Origin: Conexibacter sp. SYSU D00693 | GTDB taxonomy: Bacteria; Actinomycetota; Thermoleophilia; Solirubrobacterales; Solirubrobacteraceae | NCBI RefSeq assembly: GCF_017084525.1 | Contig: NZ_CP070950.1 | Location: 1,922,001 to 1,986,000 of the forward strand | DNA length: 64,000 nucleotides | Direction of reading: 5' to 3' | Part shown: positions 35,471 to 43,495 of the stretch, one piece after another | Numbering within the stretch: the stretch's first letter is position 1 | How the letters are laid out: each line of letters begins with the position of its first letter | The notes under the pieces: generated by a model | Databases searched by the model: none | What the model was told of the DNA's origin: nothing | What the model saw: only the letters and a program-made list of their open reading frames with translations | Program-made: the position numbers and the translations under genes

Positions 35471-37296
35471 GCCAGGGCGGGAGCGGCCCGCTCCGGGCCC
35501 TCGCCCACCGTCTTGGACGGTGCGGCGTGGCGCTGGCGGACGTAGCCCTCCTTGCGCCACTTCACGTTGAGCGCGACCGGGCCGTTGGGCAGCCACGGCT
35601 GCTCGGCGACGCAGTCGCTCACCTTCCACTCGCCCCGCTCGACCACGCCCACGCCGGCGTCCCACACGAGGTACTGCTGCGTGTTGCGGCCGATCGGCTC
35701 GGACTCCACCCAGACGACGATGAACTCGCCCGGCGCGAACCCGCACCGGCGCTGGATCGCCTCGAGCATCCGCACGTCGTGGAAGTGCCCGTCGCCGAAG
35801 TTGAACCCGACGATCGCGTTGCACGAGAACTCCGCCTCGCGCAGCGTGTAGGTGTCGATGTCCTCGCCGAGCTGGTTGATCATCACGGAGTTCATCCCGC
35901 GGCCCTGGCTGTGCATCGCGCGCCAGCCCAGGAGCTGCTGCATGATCACCTCGGCCTCGTCCTCGCCGTAGAGCGGGACGAGCTGCTGGCGCTGCATGAG
36001 CGCCGGCTTCTTGATGTGCTCGTCGAGCTGCTTCTCGCAGCCCGGCGCGAACGCCCACATCGCCGAGGCCCAGTTGCCCGCGTACTGGCGCATCGAGGGC
36101 AGGAAGGACACGAGGTCCGGCCGGTTGTTGCCCAGGATCGGGAAGAACAGCAGCGCGGCGACCACCGGGATCAGCAGCGCGACGTCCATGTCACCCAGGC
36201 CGTAGCCCTCCCAGTTGGGGTACCCGAGGAAGAGGAACGCGGTGATGAACATGAAGCCGACGTTCCACTCCAGCGGCACGGCGAGCGGGAACGTCGACGT
36301 GATGAACAGGTGGAAGCCCAGCATGAGCACGACGGCGCACACCGTGACGGTCTCGTTGTGCGAGAACAGCAGCACGAGCGGCGTGAGGAACTCCACCGCG
36401 GTGCCCGGGCCGTGCGCCAGGCGCAGCGCGCCCTTCGCCGGCCGCAGGTCCTCCGGGAAGTTGCGGTAGTGCATCCGCTTGACCTTGCGCGAGCTCAGCC
36501 ACGGCGTGTTGGACACCATCGGCGGGATGACCTGGCCGAAGTGGTGGCCGAGCTTCGAGATCGCGGCCCCGCACCAGACGATCACGATGAGCAGCTTCGC
36601 CGCCACGATCATGTCGACGAACGGGAAGAACGCGAAGAAGATCAGGGCCGGCGCGTACTGCTCCGAGCGCGCCTGCAGGAACGCGACCTTGTCGCGCAGG
36701 CCCAGGAGCCCGAGGAAGACGAGCGCGCTGATGACGGGCGCGATCTCGACCAGCCCCTCGTTGGCACCCACCGCCTCGTCGATGCCGTGGCTGCTCGAGC
36801 CCGGCAGCGCGAGCGCGACGGCCAGCGAGCCGGCGAAGCCCAGGAACAGCAGGACGTCGAGCGGCGTGCGCGCGTCGCCCTTCGTGCCCGGGACCTTGTC
36901 GGGCCACGGCGGGTTGCGGATCGTCCCGGTGCGCGCGTAGTACGCCACGCCGCCGGTCATCGGCTTGAAGTGGCCGGCCAGCGGGCCCCACGAGCCGGCG
37001 ACGCCGAGCCCCTCGAGGAGCATCGTCCAGATCACGACCTTCTGCCAGACGATCGGCTCGTCCCAGTTCTGGGAGAACTCGAAGACGTTCATCCCGGAGG
37101 TCGCGGTGGCGATCACCCAGCCGCCGAAGGCGTAGAACACCAGCAGCTTCACGATGTAGATCAGCGCCGTGATCTTCGGCGCGCCGAACCCGTACTCCGC
37201 CCAGTGCCGCGAGAGCACCTTCACGCGCTCCAGGTGCGGCTTCTCCATGAACGTCGCCGGGTCGACCGGGGGGAAGTTCCCTGTCGTCAGGCCCAT
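35467..37296 (-). CDS. DUF3556 transmembrane protein
   Basis: Integral membrane protein of 609 residues, start ATG 37296 with GAGGAG upstream. The opening GLTTGNFPPVDPATFMEKP and RHWAEYGFG matches the actinobacterial DUF3556 family. About ten spans lie between residues 45 and 400, with His-rich motifs (SKLGHHFGQV, RMHYRNFP, RLAHGPG) between them that could bind metal or heme. A soluble C-terminal domain (about 430-590) ends in a beta-rich segment. The upstream gap has the motif CCTGACA twice (37338-37344 and 37398-37404), possibly regulatory. Function unknown; tight coupling to a desaturase-like flavoenzyme is the best clue. Confidence 0.85.
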   Translation of the reverse strand: MGLTTGNFPPVDPATFMEKPHLERVKVLSRHWAEYGFGAPKITALIYIVKLLVFYAFGGWVIATATSGMNVFEFSQNWDEPIVWQKVVIWTMLLEGLGVAGSWGPLAGHFKPMTGGVAYYARTGTIRNPPWPDKVPGTKGDARTPLDVLLFLGFAGSLAVALALPGSSSHGIDEAVGANEGLVEIAPVISALVFLGLLGLRDKVAFLQARSEQYAPALIFFAFFPFVDMIVAAKLLIVIVWCGAAISKLGHHFGQVIPPMVSNTPWLSSRKVKRMHYRNFPEDLRPAKGALRLAHGPGTAVEFLTPLVLLFSHNETVTVCAVVLMLGFHLFITSTFPLAVPLEWNVGFMFITAFLFLGYPNWEGYGLGDMDVALLIPVVAALLFFPILGNNRPDLVSFLPSMRQYAGNWASAMWAFAPGCEKQLDEHIKKPALMQRQQLVPLYGEDEAEVIMQQLLGWRAMHSQGRGMNSVMINQLGEDIDTYTLREAEFSCNAIVGFNFGDGHFHDVRMLEAIQRRCGFAPGEFIVVWVESEPIGRNTQQYLVWDAGVGVVERGEWKVSDCVAEQPWLPNGPVALNVKWRKEGYVRQRHAAPSKTVGEGPERAAPALA

Positions 37297-37411
37297 CGTC
37301 TCTCCTCACTCGTGCAACGGGTGGGCCGACGGTAGACCTGACAGGGCGTCACATCCTGGGGTCTGACGACCTTCGGGCGAAGACGCACTTGTGGGCGCCT
37401 GACAAACGCGC

Positions 37412-37798
37412 CTAGGCCACAGCGGCAGCTGCCGCACGCAGTCGCGCGACGACCGTGTCATCGCCCAGACGCTCGTCGACGACGTCGGCGGCCAGGCGCA
37501 GGTCGAAGGCCAGCCGCTCGCGCGGGTAGTCGCGCGCCTCGAGCACGCCGGCGAGCCATCGCGCCTGCTCGACGAGGTCCACCAGGCCGTGCCGGGCGTC
37601 GCCGATGGCCCAGTTGAGCAGGTGCTGGTTGTCGTGGCGGCCCCACGCCTCCCAGACCCCGGGCTCGTACTCGGCGGCCTCCTCGGGCCGGGCGGCGGCG
37701 TAGCGGCGGATGACCTCGGCGGCCAGCTCGACGAGGTCGACGCCGTCGGCCTCGGTGGGCGGCGCCATCCCCGAGGGCGGCGCGGTGCGGCGGGTCAC
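37412..37798 (-). CDS. Helical protein of unknown function
   Basis: Protein of 128 residues from GTG 37798 (overlapping the upstream monooxygenase-like gene by 4 bp) or 118 from ATG 37768. It is mostly helical and acidic, with a conserved-looking core WEAWGRHDNQHLLNWAIGDA and LVEQARWLAGVLEARDYPRERL. No domain recognised. Cotranscription with the ABM-type gene is likely from the overlap. It could be a partner of that enzyme, but this is inference only. Confidence 0.6.
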   Translation of the reverse strand: MTRRTAPPSGMAPPTEADGVDLVELAAEVIRRYAAARPEEAAEYEPGVWEAWGRHDNQHLLNWAIGDARHGLVDLVEQARWLAGVLEARDYPRERLAFDLRLAADVVDERLGDDTVVARLRAAAAAVA

Positions 37799-38103
37799 TC
37801 GGCGACGACCTCGAAGGTGTGCAGGTGGTCGAGGCGCTCGAGCCGGATCGCCGCCTGCAGGTCGCCGGGCACACGGTCGTGCGACGTGCGGTGGTCGACC
37901 GAGCGCATGTACGCCGTGAAGGCGGCACGGTCGCGCCAGCGCGAGACCATGAGCACCTCGGTGCGGTCGCGGTCGGACCGCCAGACCTGGAGGTCGACGA
38001 AGCCCTCGTGGCCCTCCACCAGCCGCGCGCGGCCGCGGAAGGCCTCCACGAGCTCGTCGACGCGGTCGTCCTCGACCCGCAGCCGCGACATCGACACGTA
38101 CAC
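37795..38103 (-). CDS. Antibiotic biosynthesis monooxygenase (ABM)-like protein
   Basis: ABM/dimeric alpha-beta barrel protein of 102 residues, beginning MYVSMSRLRVEDDRVDELVEAF, with the WRSDRDRTEVLMVSRWRDRAAFTAYM strand-helix core typical of the family that includes heme oxygenases IsdG/HmoB. A His in RSVDHRTSHDRV could ligate heme, but the family also contains quinone monooxygenases. The gene is divergent from the cobalamin-module operon (starts 46 bp apart) and upstream of a 4-bp-overlapping unknown gene. Confidence 0.8.
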   Translation of the reverse strand: MYVSMSRLRVEDDRVDELVEAFRGRARLVEGHEGFVDLQVWRSDRDRTEVLMVSRWRDRAAFTAYMRSVDHRTSHDRVPGDLQAAIRLERLDHLHTFEVVAE

Positions 38104-38149
38104 GGACCTCGACGCTAGCCGGTGTGCGGGTCACGGGTAGGCTCGCCGG

Positions 38150-38821
38150 GTGCACGCCGAGCCGCAGGGTGCGCTCGACGGGCTGCTCGAGGGCTACGTC
38201 GACGCCCTCCTGACCCCGGACCCGGCCCTGGCCCGGGCCCTCGTCGTCGACGCCTGCTCGGCCGGCGTGCCCGCACAGCGCCTGTACCTCGAGGTGCTCG
38301 CCCCCGCGATGGAGGAGGTCGGCCGCCGCTGGGAGCAGGCGCGGATCTCCGTCGCCCAGGAGCACCTGGCCACGCAGGTCACCCAGACCGTGCTCGCCAC
38401 GCTCGTCGGCCGCCTCGAGGAGGACGGCGACGTGGCGGCCGACCGCGGGACGGCGGTGGTGGCCGGCACGCCCGGCGAGCTGCACGCGCTCGGGCTGAGC
38501 ATGGTGCGCGACTTCCTCGAGGTCGACGGCTGGACGGTGCACTGCCTCGGACCCGACTGCCCGACCGGCGCGCTCGTGGAGCTCGTGGAGCGGCAGGCGC
38601 CCGACGTCGTCGCCCTCTCGACGGCGCTGCCCCAGCACCTGCTGGCCGCCGGCGCCGTCTTCGCCGCGCTGCGTCGCCTGCCGGCACCGCCGCTGCTCGT
38701 CGCGGGCGGGCGCGCGTACGCGGGTGACGAGGCGCGGGCCCGCGCCGTGGGCGCCGACCTCCTGGCCGCCGACCCGCGGGCGCTCGTGCTCGAGCTGCGC
38801 GCCCGCGCGGCGGCGCGATGA
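38150..38821 (+). CDS. Free-standing cobalamin-binding module (CarH-like sensor half)
   Basis: Protein of 223 residues, GTG 38150. The N-terminal four-helix cap (about 8-90) carries RRWEQARISVAQEHLAT with Trp61 and Glu71-His72, the residues that cap and ligate adenosylcobalamin in CarH photoreceptors. The Rossmann-like half (about 98-215) has GELHALG with His112 at the position of the lower axial cobalt ligand (DxHxxG). No DNA-binding domain precedes it, unlike CarH/MerR proteins. It overlaps the PP2C phosphatase by 4 bp, which implies that it regulates that enzyme by protein contact in response to cobalamin or light. Confidence 0.88.
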   Translation: MHAEPQGALDGLLEGYVDALLTPDPALARALVVDACSAGVPAQRLYLEVLAPAMEEVGRRWEQARISVAQEHLATQVTQTVLATLVGRLEEDGDVAADRGTAVVAGTPGELHALGLSMVRDFLEVDGWTVHCLGPDCPTGALVELVERQAPDVVALSTALPQHLLAAGAVFAALRRLPAPPLLVAGGRAYAGDEARARAVGADLLAADPRALVLELRARAAAR

Positions 38822-40401
38822 CGGCCGGCACGGACCTCGGCGTCCTGCGCGACCTGCTGTGGGAGACCGGCGCGGTGCTCGCCGCGGAGGTCGACGACCA
38901 GGGCACCGTCATGGCCGCGAGCCCGGCCTTCGAGGCGTGGGCCGGACGCGAGCTGCAGGGCGCCCCCCTGGCCGACGTGCTCGCGGGACCCCAGCGCCCG
39001 GCGCTCGAGGCGGCCCTGCGCGAGGCGGGGACGGGCTGGACGCGGCTGACCGTCGGCCTCCTCGACGGCGGCGCCACGCAGGCCGAGGACCACCGGCTGC
39101 ACGTCACCCGCGCGGGCCAGGGGGCGCTCCTCGTCGTCGCCGAGCCGGCGGCGGGCGAGCGCGACGCGCTGGTCGAGCAGGTCCTCGCGCTCAACGACGA
39201 CCTCATCGCCGCCCAGCGCGCGGGCCACCGGCGCGAGCGCGACCTGCAGCGGGCCCAGGCGGACGCCCGGGTGGCCGCCGACCGCGTCCGCCAGCTCGAG
39301 GGGATCGTCCTCGCCGGCCTGTCGGCGCCCGACCTCGACGGCGTGATCGACGCGCTGCTCGACGTGGCCCGGCGGGTCCTGGGCGTGGAGGAGGCCGCCG
39401 TGCTGCTGCGCTCCGAGGAGGGCGGGCCGCTGCGCGCCGTGGGCGGCGGGCGCCCCGGCGACGCGGGGACCGCCCTGGCCGAGCTCGTCCTCGCCACCCG
39501 CGAGCCGCAGCTCGGCGAGCGCCCGGACGGCGGCGCGCTGGCGGCCGTCCCGCTCGTGCTCGAGGACGAGGTCGCGGGCGTCCTCGTGGTGGGCACGGCG
39601 CCGGGCGGCACGCTCGGCGCCGACGGCGTGGCGCTGCTGGTGCGCGTCGGCGACCGGGCGGCGCTGGCCCTGGGCACCGCCCGGCTGCGCAGCCGCGAGC
39701 GGCGCATCGGCGAGACCCTGCAGCGCAGCCTGCTGCCCGAGCGCCTGCCGCGCCTCGACGGCGTCGAGCTCTGCGCCCGCTACCTGCCGCGCGCCCGCGG
39801 CGTCCACGTCGGCGGGGACTTCTACGACGCGGTGGCGACGCCCGACGGCCGGGCGGTCCTCGCCCTGGGCGACGTCGCCGGCAAGGGCCTGCACGCCGCC
39901 GCGATCATGGGCCAGGTGCGCAGCGCGCTGCGGGCCTACGCGCTCGTCGCCCCCGGTCCGGGCGACGTGCTCGAGCTGCTCGACCGCTTCGTGGCGCAGG
40001 GCGAGGCGATGGCGACCGCCGTCTGCGTCGAGCTCAGCGCCGACCGGCGCAGCGCCCGCATCGCCACCGCCGGGCACCTGCCGCCGCTGCGCGCGCCGGC
40101 GGCCGGCGGTGCCGAGACGATCGTCGTGCCGGTCTCGCCGCCGCTGGGCCTCGACCACGGCGCCCGCGCGGAGGCCGTCGTCGAGCTGGCGGCCGGCGAC
40201 CGCCTCGTGCTGGTCACCGACGGCATCGTCGAGCGGCGCGGCACCGGGCTGGAGGACCGCCTGGCGGAGCTCGTCGCCGTGGTCGCCGGCGCCCCGCCGT
40301 CGCTGCCCGCGCTCTGCGAGCACCTGCTCGACGTCCTCTCGCCCGACGCCGGGCGCGAGTTCGACGACGACGTGGCGCTGCTGACCGCGCGGGTCGGCTA
40401 G
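38818..40401 (+). CDS. PAS-GAF-PP2C (SpoIIE/RsbU-type) phosphatase
   Basis: Multidomain Ser/Thr phosphatase of 527 residues. A PAS-like domain (about 10-125), a coiled linker (130-165), a GAF domain (165-300) and the SpoIIE catalytic domain (305-527) are seen. Catalytic Asp residues are in GGDFYDAV near 332, GDVAGKGL near 351, TDGIVERR near 467 and DDDVALL near 517, all intact. RsbU-like enzymes dephosphorylate an anti-sigma-factor antagonist to release sigma factors. It is the second gene after the cobalamin-binding protein (4-bp overlap) and convergent with an RsbW-like kinase (4-bp overlap at the 3' end). Confidence 0.92.
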   Translation: MTAGTDLGVLRDLLWETGAVLAAEVDDQGTVMAASPAFEAWAGRELQGAPLADVLAGPQRPALEAALREAGTGWTRLTVGLLDGGATQAEDHRLHVTRAGQGALLVVAEPAAGERDALVEQVLALNDDLIAAQRAGHRRERDLQRAQADARVAADRVRQLEGIVLAGLSAPDLDGVIDALLDVARRVLGVEEAAVLLRSEEGGPLRAVGGGRPGDAGTALAELVLATREPQLGERPDGGALAAVPLVLEDEVAGVLVVGTAPGGTLGADGVALLVRVGDRAALALGTARLRSRERRIGETLQRSLLPERLPRLDGVELCARYLPRARGVHVGGDFYDAVATPDGRAVLALGDVAGKGLHAAAIMGQVRSALRAYALVAPGPGDVLELLDRFVAQGEAMATAVCVELSADRRSARIATAGHLPPLRAPAAGGAETIVVPVSPPLGLDHGARAEAVVELAAGDRLVLVTDGIVERRGTGLEDRLAELVAVVAGAPPSLPALCEHLLDVLSPDAGREFDDDVALLTARVG

Positions 40402-40781
40402 GCCGGCTCGCGGCCGGCGGGCCGCAGCTCGAACCAGACGTGGGTGCTGCCCTCGCGCACGCCCCACTCGGCGCTGAGGCGCTCGACGAGCGCCAGGCCC
40501 CAGCCGCCGGCCTCGGTGTCGGGCTTGGTGCGGGCGGTCGGGACGAACCCGTCGCCGTCGTCGACGACCTCGCAGCGCACGTGGTCGTCGCCGCGGACGT
40601 CGAGGACGATGCGGACCTCGTCGCCCGCGCCGTGGCGCACGCTGTTCGTCACGAGCTCCGAGAGCAGGAGCCGCGTGTCGTTGAACGTCTGCTCCGTGAG
40701 GGTGCCGCGCAGGCTGTCGAGCTCCGTGCGGGCACGGGCCGGCGCCTGGAGGTCGCGCGGGATGTCCAACGTCCTGATCAC
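40398..40781 (-). CDS. Anti-sigma factor kinase (RsbW/HATPase type)
   Basis: Small GHKL ATPase of 127 residues. The N box is LLSELVTNSVRHGAG with Glu and Asn, the G1 box VVDDGDGFVP, and the G2 box GGWGLALVERLS, all needed for ATP binding. It should phosphorylate a STAS antagonist and hold a sigma factor inactive. Start chosen at GTG 40781; an ATG at 40814 would overlap the divergent gene's start. Position between a PP2C phosphatase and a STAS-like protein suggests that the four form one regulatory circuit. Confidence 0.85.
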   Translation of the reverse strand: MIRTLDIPRDLQAPARARTELDSLRGTLTEQTFNDTRLLLSELVTNSVRHGAGDEVRIVLDVRGDDHVRCEVVDDGDGFVPTARTKPDTEAGGWGLALVERLSAEWGVREGSTHVWFELRPAGREPA

Positions 40782-40812
40782 GGCGGAGCACCAGGAGAGT
40801 ACCCTGAGACGC

Positions 40813-41784
40813 ATGGACGGCACACCGCCGCCGGGGGCCGTTCGGGCCCCGCTGCTGGCGGCGCTGCGTCGGGAGGTCCACGACGCCCTCGTCCGGCTCG
40901 ACCTGCGGGCCTCCCGCGACCTGGCGCTCTCCGGCGCCGCGAACGGCGCCTCCCCGGACGACCTCTTCACCGACGTGCTGCGTCCGGCGCTGCACGACGC
41001 CGTCGCCCTGCTCGCCCCGCGGGAGCGCGCGCGGCGCACCCGCGCGCTGGCCTCGAGCGTCGGTGCCACGCTGGAGGCGCTGCGCGACGGCCAGGAGGCC
41101 CCGGCCCCGGCGGTCCGGCGCCGCTGCGCCGTCGTGGCGGTCGGCCGCGGCCCGCTCGACGCGCTCGACGGCCGCGCGATCAGCGACGCCCTCGACGACG
41201 CCGGGTGGGACGTGCGCGAGCTGACGCCGGACACCGCGCCCGACGAGGTCCGCGTCCTCGCCGCGCGGGACTGCGCCGAGCTCGCCGTCCTGCCGACGTC
41301 GAGCGCGACCGACGTCCTGGTCATGGCGCCCGCCTACCGGCTGCTGCGCCGGATGGCCGACCCGCCGGTGATCATCGCCTGCAGCCTCGCCGGCGAGGAC
41401 GAGCTGGCCCGGGCCCGTGGCGTCGGGGCCGACGACCACGTCACGAGCCTGGCCGACCTGCTGGCCAGCATCGACCGCCACCTCCCGGGCGCCGACAAGC
41501 GTCGCTGGGGCGTGCGCATCCAGCGGCCGGGCGACGACCTCGTCCTCACGCCGACGGGGATCCTCGACGCCGACAGCGTGGCGCGGCTGCGCGACGTGGC
41601 CGCCTCGCGCAGCGGCACCTTCGCCCGCCTGCTGGTCGAGGTGGGCGACGTCGCCGAGCGCCAGCCCGCGGGCCTGCGCGCGCTCGGCCTGTGGGCCGAC
41701 GAGCCCGGCGGCCCGCACGTCGTCGACGCGCCGCTGGCCGCGCGCGAGCGGGCCGATCTGCGCTGGCGCGGCCCCGCCGCCTAG
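40813..41784 (+). CDS. Degenerate cobalamin-fold protein with STAS-like tail
   Basis: Protein of 323 residues, ATG 40813, apparently related to the protein at 38150. Its cap (about 15-95) aligns with the other (GASPDDLFTDVLRPALHDAV against GVPAQRLYLEVLAPAMEEVG) but lacks the Trp and the Glu-His. The Rossmann half (105-230) has GPLDALDG where the other has GELHALG, with Asp116 in place of the cobalt-ligating His. The last 90 residues look STAS-like (VLTPTGILDADSVARLR and VEVGDVAERQPAGLRALG), but the phosphorylatable Ser of DSSGL is replaced by QPAGL. It would not bind cobalamin and may be a non-phosphorylatable scaffold. Divergent from the anti-sigma kinase. Confidence 0.7.
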   Translation: MDGTPPPGAVRAPLLAALRREVHDALVRLDLRASRDLALSGAANGASPDDLFTDVLRPALHDAVALLAPRERARRTRALASSVGATLEALRDGQEAPAPAVRRRCAVVAVGRGPLDALDGRAISDALDDAGWDVRELTPDTAPDEVRVLAARDCAELAVLPTSSATDVLVMAPAYRLLRRMADPPVIIACSLAGEDELARARGVGADDHVTSLADLLASIDRHLPGADKRRWGVRIQRPGDDLVLTPTGILDADSVARLRDVAASRSGTFARLLVEVGDVAERQPAGLRALGLWADEPGGPHVVDAPLAARERADLRWRGPAA

Positions 41785-42581
41785 CCGACCGGGACGTCGC
41801 GCGCGACGTCCGCGTTCCAGGCGGCCTTGACCTTGCGCCACGCCTCGTCGTCGAGGCCGCGGCGCCAGTACGGGGAGCACGACAGGCGGGCCGGGTCGAT
41901 CCCGCGCTCGGCGAGCAGGTGACGGCGGACCTCCCGCGTCTCGCCCGCCTCGCCGTGGATGAAGCCGTGGACCACGCCGGGCGGCGCGTCGAGCGCGCGC
42001 ACCGCCTCGGGCAGCAGGTCCTCGTCGCCCGCGCCCCCCGTGCGGTGCAGCCAGACGAGGTCGAGCTCGCCGGGCGTCTCGAGCGCGAGCTCGTGCTCCG
42101 GGCCGTCGCAGACCAGGCGGACGACGACGGGCGCCCCCGCGGGGACGGCCTCGAGCGACGCGCCGATGGCCGGCAGCGCCGACTCGTCGCCGACCAGGAG
42201 GTGCCAGTCGGCCTCCGGGTCGGGCCGGTAGCCGCCCGCGGGGCCGGTGAAGACGAGCGCGTCGCCGGGCTGCGCGTCGCGCGCCCAGCCGCCGCCGGGC
42301 CCGTCGCCGTGCACGACGACCTCGATCGTCAGCTCGCGCCGCTCGGCGTCCCAGCGGCGCACGGTGTAGCGGCGTCGGTACGGGCGCACCTCGTTGGGCA
42401 GCGCCTTGAGGTCCTCGAGCGCGAACGGCGTCGAGTACGGCGCGCCGGCGGGCGGGATCGCCACGTTGACGTAGCTGTCGGTGTCCCCCGTCGGCGTGAA
42501 GCCCTCGAGTCCGTCGCCGTCGAGCACGATCCGCGCCAGGTGCGGGGTGGGCCACTCGACGGTGTTCACGCGTCCGTGCAT
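41781..42581 (-). CDS. Siderophore-interacting protein (ViuB-like ferric reductase)
   Basis: FAD-dependent siderophore-interacting protein of 266 residues. The FAD site RRYTVRRWD is near 70, the NAD(P)-domain start WHLLVGDESALPAIGASLEA near 127, and the family signature VHGFIHGEAGETREVRRHLLAERGI plus SPYWRRGLDDEAWRKVKAAW near the end. It reduces ferric iron bound to internalised siderophores in the cytoplasm. A TTAGGTTCGCC half-box covers the start codon region, consistent with DtxR/IdeR-type iron control. It converges with the preceding gene by a 4-bp overlap and is divergent from a GST-like gene. Confidence 0.9.
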   Translation of the reverse strand: MHGRVNTVEWPTPHLARIVLDGDGLEGFTPTGDTDSYVNVAIPPAGAPYSTPFALEDLKALPNEVRPYRRRYTVRRWDAERRELTIEVVVHGDGPGGGWARDAQPGDALVFTGPAGGYRPDPEADWHLLVGDESALPAIGASLEAVPAGAPVVVRLVCDGPEHELALETPGELDLVWLHRTGGAGDEDLLPEAVRALDAPPGVVHGFIHGEAGETREVRRHLLAERGIDPARLSCSPYWRRGLDDEAWRKVKAAWNADVARDVPVG

Positions 42582-42594
42582 CAGGCGAACCTAA
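42576..42594 (-). promoter_or_regulatory. DtxR/IdeR-like iron box at the siderophore gene
   Basis: On the minus strand the 19 bp begin TTAGGTTCGCCTGATG and match the DtxR/IdeR consensus TTAGGTTAGCCTAACCTAA at 13 of 19 positions, including seven consecutive bases. The box overlaps the ATG at 42579-42581. Bound repressor would block transcription or translation under iron-replete conditions. Confidence 0.5.
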
Positions 42595-42648
42595 CACCGG
42601 TGCTGCGCCGCCCTTTGCGCACCGGCCGCATCGGCGTAGAGTCGCGCC

Positions 42649-43416
42649 GTGGCGGAGGGACGCGGCGACGAGGGACGGCCGGTGCTCCTGGGCATCGCGC
42701 ACTCGCACGCCGCGCACGCCGCCCGGCTCATGCTCGAGCGCAAGGGCCTCGACCACCGCGTCGTCGACCTGCTGCCCGGCCTGCACCCACCGGTCGTCCG
42801 CGCCATGGGGTTCCCGGACGGCGCGGTGCCGGCGCTGCGGATCGCCGGGCGCCGCGTGCAGGGGACGACGGCGATCTCCCGCGCGCTGGACGAGCTGCAC
42901 CCCGACCCGCCGCTCTTCCCGGCCGAGGCCGCGGCGCGCCGGGCGGTCGAGGAGGCCGAGCGCTGGGGCCACGACGTGCTCCAGGGCGTGCCGCGCCGGA
43001 TCTTCCGCTGGGGGCTGCGCCACGAGGGCGGCGTGCGCCGGTGGATGGCCCGGGAGGTCGTCGGCATCCCCGGTCGGGTCGTCCCGGCCGCGGGCGCCGT
43101 GTTCACGCCGATCGGCTGGCTCTACGCGCGCATCTCGGAGGCCGACGACGGCGCGGTGCAGGAGGACCTGCGGCGCCTGCCCGAGCACCTCGACCACTGC
43201 GATGCGCTGGTCGCCGACGGCGTCATCGGCACCGACGAGGTCAACGCGGCCGACTGCCAGGTCCTGGCCTCCGTGCGCCTGCTGCTGGCGATGGAGGACA
43301 CGCGCCCGGTGGTGGAGGGGCGTCCGAGCGCGGCGGCGGCCCTGCGCCTGCGCCCCGACTTCCCGGGCCCGGCGCCGGCGTTCCTCCCGGCCGCCTGGCT
43401 GCCGCACCGGGCCTAG
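42649..43416 (+). CDS. Glutathione S-transferase-like protein
   Basis: Thioredoxin-fold/GST-like protein of 255 residues, GTG 42649. The N-terminal thioredoxin domain has a short SHAAHA loop where the active-site Cys or Ser would be, followed by GFPDGAVPALRIAGRRVQGTTAISRALDE, the cis-Pro and GSH-site loop. The rest (about 90-240) is the helical GST domain. No catalytic Cys is evident. Actinobacterial members may use mycothiol instead of glutathione. Single gene, divergent from the siderophore reductase. Confidence 0.8.
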   Translation: MAEGRGDEGRPVLLGIAHSHAAHAARLMLERKGLDHRVVDLLPGLHPPVVRAMGFPDGAVPALRIAGRRVQGTTAISRALDELHPDPPLFPAEAAARRAVEEAERWGHDVLQGVPRRIFRWGLRHEGGVRRWMAREVVGIPGRVVPAAGAVFTPIGWLYARISEADDGAVQEDLRRLPEHLDHCDALVADGVIGTDEVNAADCQVLASVRLLLAMEDTRPVVEGRPSAAAALRLRPDFPGPAPAFLPAAWLPHRA

Positions 43417-43479
43417 CCCCGCCGTCGGGCGCCGCGCCGTCGCACACCGGAAGGTGGTCAGCTACGGTTCGGCGGCGCC

Positions 43480-43493
43480 TTAGGGCGCCCTAA
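43480..43493. promoter_or_regulatory. TTAGG-N4-CCTAA palindrome before the ABC operon
   Basis: TTAGGGCGCCCTAA is a perfect 14-bp palindrome ending 2 bp before the GTG of the ABC ATPase gene. Extended rightward to 19 bp it matches the DtxR/IdeR consensus at 12 positions. TTAGG/CCTAA pairs are rare in this GC-rich sequence and recur at 42.58 and 54.12 kb. Confidence 0.5.
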
Positions 43494-43495
43494 CC

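Noticed and set aside
38194-43407. A 1737-codon open frame on the minus strand
   Set aside because: It lies antisense to well-supported genes (cobalamin module, PP2C phosphatase, paralogue, GST) and its composition is the Arg/Ala/Gly mix produced by GC-rich antisense reading. No domain or signal is visible.
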